From Actinomycetota bacterium (GTDB lineage: Bacteria > Actinomycetota > Acidimicrobiia > Spongiisociales > ZC4RG35), in assembly GCA_003242515.1 (NCBI GenBank), contig QGUS01000122.1, forward strand, positions 1-5,697: 5,697 bases of DNA, read 5' to 3'. Shown here one piece after another: positions 5,161 to 5,697 of this stretch. The first letter of the stretch is position 1, and each line of letters starts with the position of its first letter. The notes beneath the pieces are model-generated. The model was not told the DNA's origin. It saw only the letters and a list, made by a program, of their open reading frames with translations, and ran no database searches. Both the position numbers and the translations under genes were made by a program.

Positions 5161-5697
5161 GGAAGCCGATCGGCATGGGCTCCGCCGCCCTGATCATCGG
5201 GGCCAGCGTCCTCCTCTCCCGCTTCCTCGGCCTGCTCCGCGAGGTCCTGCTCGCCTCGATGTTCGGTGTCAGCACCGAAGGCGACCTCTATCGCCACGCC
5301 TTCCTGATCCCCGACTTCCTCAACTACCTGGTCGCCGGCGCCTACCTCACCATCACGCTGGTCCCGCTCCTCAGCCGCCGGCTCGAGGAGGGCGGCCCGC
5401 AGGCGGCGAGCCACGCCTTCACCGCGGTGTTCCGGTTCGTGGCCGTCGCCATCGTCTCCCTGACGGCGCTGATGTGGCTGTTCGCCGGACCGCTAGTCGG
5501 GCTCGTCTTCCCCGAGGTGGAGGAGCAGGCCTGGCTGGTGACGCTCACCCGGCTCGTGCTCCCCGCCCAGGTGTTCCTGGTGCTCGCGGCGCTGCCGGTG
5601 GCCGTCCCGGAAACACCACCGCGGGTCCTGTCGCCTGCGCGGGGGCCCCCCGCCCCTACACCCCGGCTACCCCTCCGGCGGCTCCCCCGCCACCCCC
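5157..5697 (+). CDS. murJ: MurJ/MviN-family lipid flippase, N-terminal part (cut by window edge)
   Basis: Start of a polytopic membrane protein of the MOP/MviN family; MurJ flips lipid II to the outer face for peptidoglycan synthesis. About 150 credible residues of a usual 500 or more are present. Helix 1 (about 9-27) ends in LLSRFLGLLRE, with Arg22 and Arg28 matching Escherichia coli MurJ Arg18 and Arg24. MFGVSTEGDLYRHAFLIPDF follows, with Asp43 matching Asp39, then LVAGAYLTITLVP (58-70), a helix at about 94-118, and LPAQVFLVLAAL (135-146). TTG 5157 overlaps the PHP stop (TTGA) and has AAGGAG (5143-5148) 8 bp upstream. ATG 5175, with GAGGAAG 9 bp upstream, is a real alternative that removes six residues. 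Asn56 stands where E. coli MurJ has Arg52, so a MurJ paralogue is possible. Residues after about 147 are unreliable. Confidence 0.85.
   Translation, partial: MRKPIGMGSAALIIGASVLLSRFLGLLREVLLASMFGVSTEGDLYRHAFLIPDFLNYLVAGAYLTITLVPLLSRRLEEGGPQAASHAFTAVFRFVAVAIVSLTALMWLFAGPLVGLVFPEVEEQAWLVTLTRLVLPAQVFLVLAALPVAVPETPPRVLSPARGPPAPTPRLPLRRLPRHP
5595..5697. other. Error-rich sequence at the right window end
   Basis: After LPAQVFLVLAAL the flippase frame turns into PVAVPETPPRVLSPARGPP, a proline- and arginine-rich run unlike a membrane helix. The family should read roughly LLMAVQYARGRFLVPALAPLVYNLGII (from memory). Nucleotide pieces of that remain, for example cgggtcctgtcgcctgcgcg followed by ggccccccgcccctacaccc, and ctccggcggc. 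The stretch is strikingly C-rich with many homopolymers. Insertions and deletions at a contig or read end are the simplest reading. No stop interrupts the frame, so automated translation will carry about 34 false residues. Confidence 0.6.

Noticed and set aside
1..5697. CRISPR arrays, tRNA or rRNA genes, insertion sequences, phage or defence genes
   Set aside because: I looked for regularly spaced repeats, tRNA-like cloverleaf ends, transposase motifs and defence domains on both strands and saw none; the content is housekeeping genes with uniform codon use.

Overview
The window is a GC-rich stretch of bacterial chromosome carrying housekeeping genes. It most resembles Actinomycetota, possibly Acidimicrobiia or a relative. 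The reasons are the strong G/C preference at third codon positions, a CtpE-like P-type ATPase, an aspartokinase of the Corynebacterium/Mycobacterium type with an internal start for a short regulatory subunit, a membrane-anchored cyclophilin, and candidate leaderless promoters. The lineage is an inference from protein character; there is no rRNA or other marker gene here.

Layout. Positions 1-666 (minus) hold the N-terminal 200 or so residues of a P-type cation-transporting ATPase, cut by the window edge. A 105-bp divergent spacer full of inverted repeats separates it from a small unrecognised gene (772-1095, plus) with a perfect Shine-Dalgarno. That gene converges on asd; the two stop codons are 3 bp apart and lie inside one perfect 9-bp hairpin (1084-1105). 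Minus-strand asd (1099-2112) and ask (2109-3347) form an operon, ask first, overlapping by GTGA. A 79-bp divergent spacer leads to three plus-strand genes: a membrane-anchored cyclophilin-type peptidyl-prolyl isomerase (3427-4209), a PHP-domain phosphoesterase of the TrpH/RNase AM type (4321-5160), and the start of a MurJ/MviN-family lipid flippase (5157-5697, cut by the edge). The last two overlap by TTGA. No gap without a gene exceeds about 110 bp.

How the genes fit together. Ask and Asd catalyse the first two steps from aspartate to lysine, threonine, methionine and diaminopimelate; diaminopimelate goes into peptidoglycan. MurJ flips lipid II, the peptidoglycan precursor, across the membrane. 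The cyclophilin probably works on the outer face of the membrane, and the PHP protein probably in nucleotide or RNA turnover. The cell-wall link between the ask-asd operon and murJ is thematic; they are not one transcription unit.

Both ends of the window lose their protein similarity over the last 60-100 bases while keeping recognisable nucleotide fragments of the expected gene. This looks like error-rich sequence at contig or read ends, not biology. I found no previously undescribed multi-gene system. The points most worth a second look are the inverted repeats over the ATPase promoter, the hairpin containing both stop codons, the small protein with a PH-domain-like strand/helix order, and the effector-site substitutions in aspartokinase.
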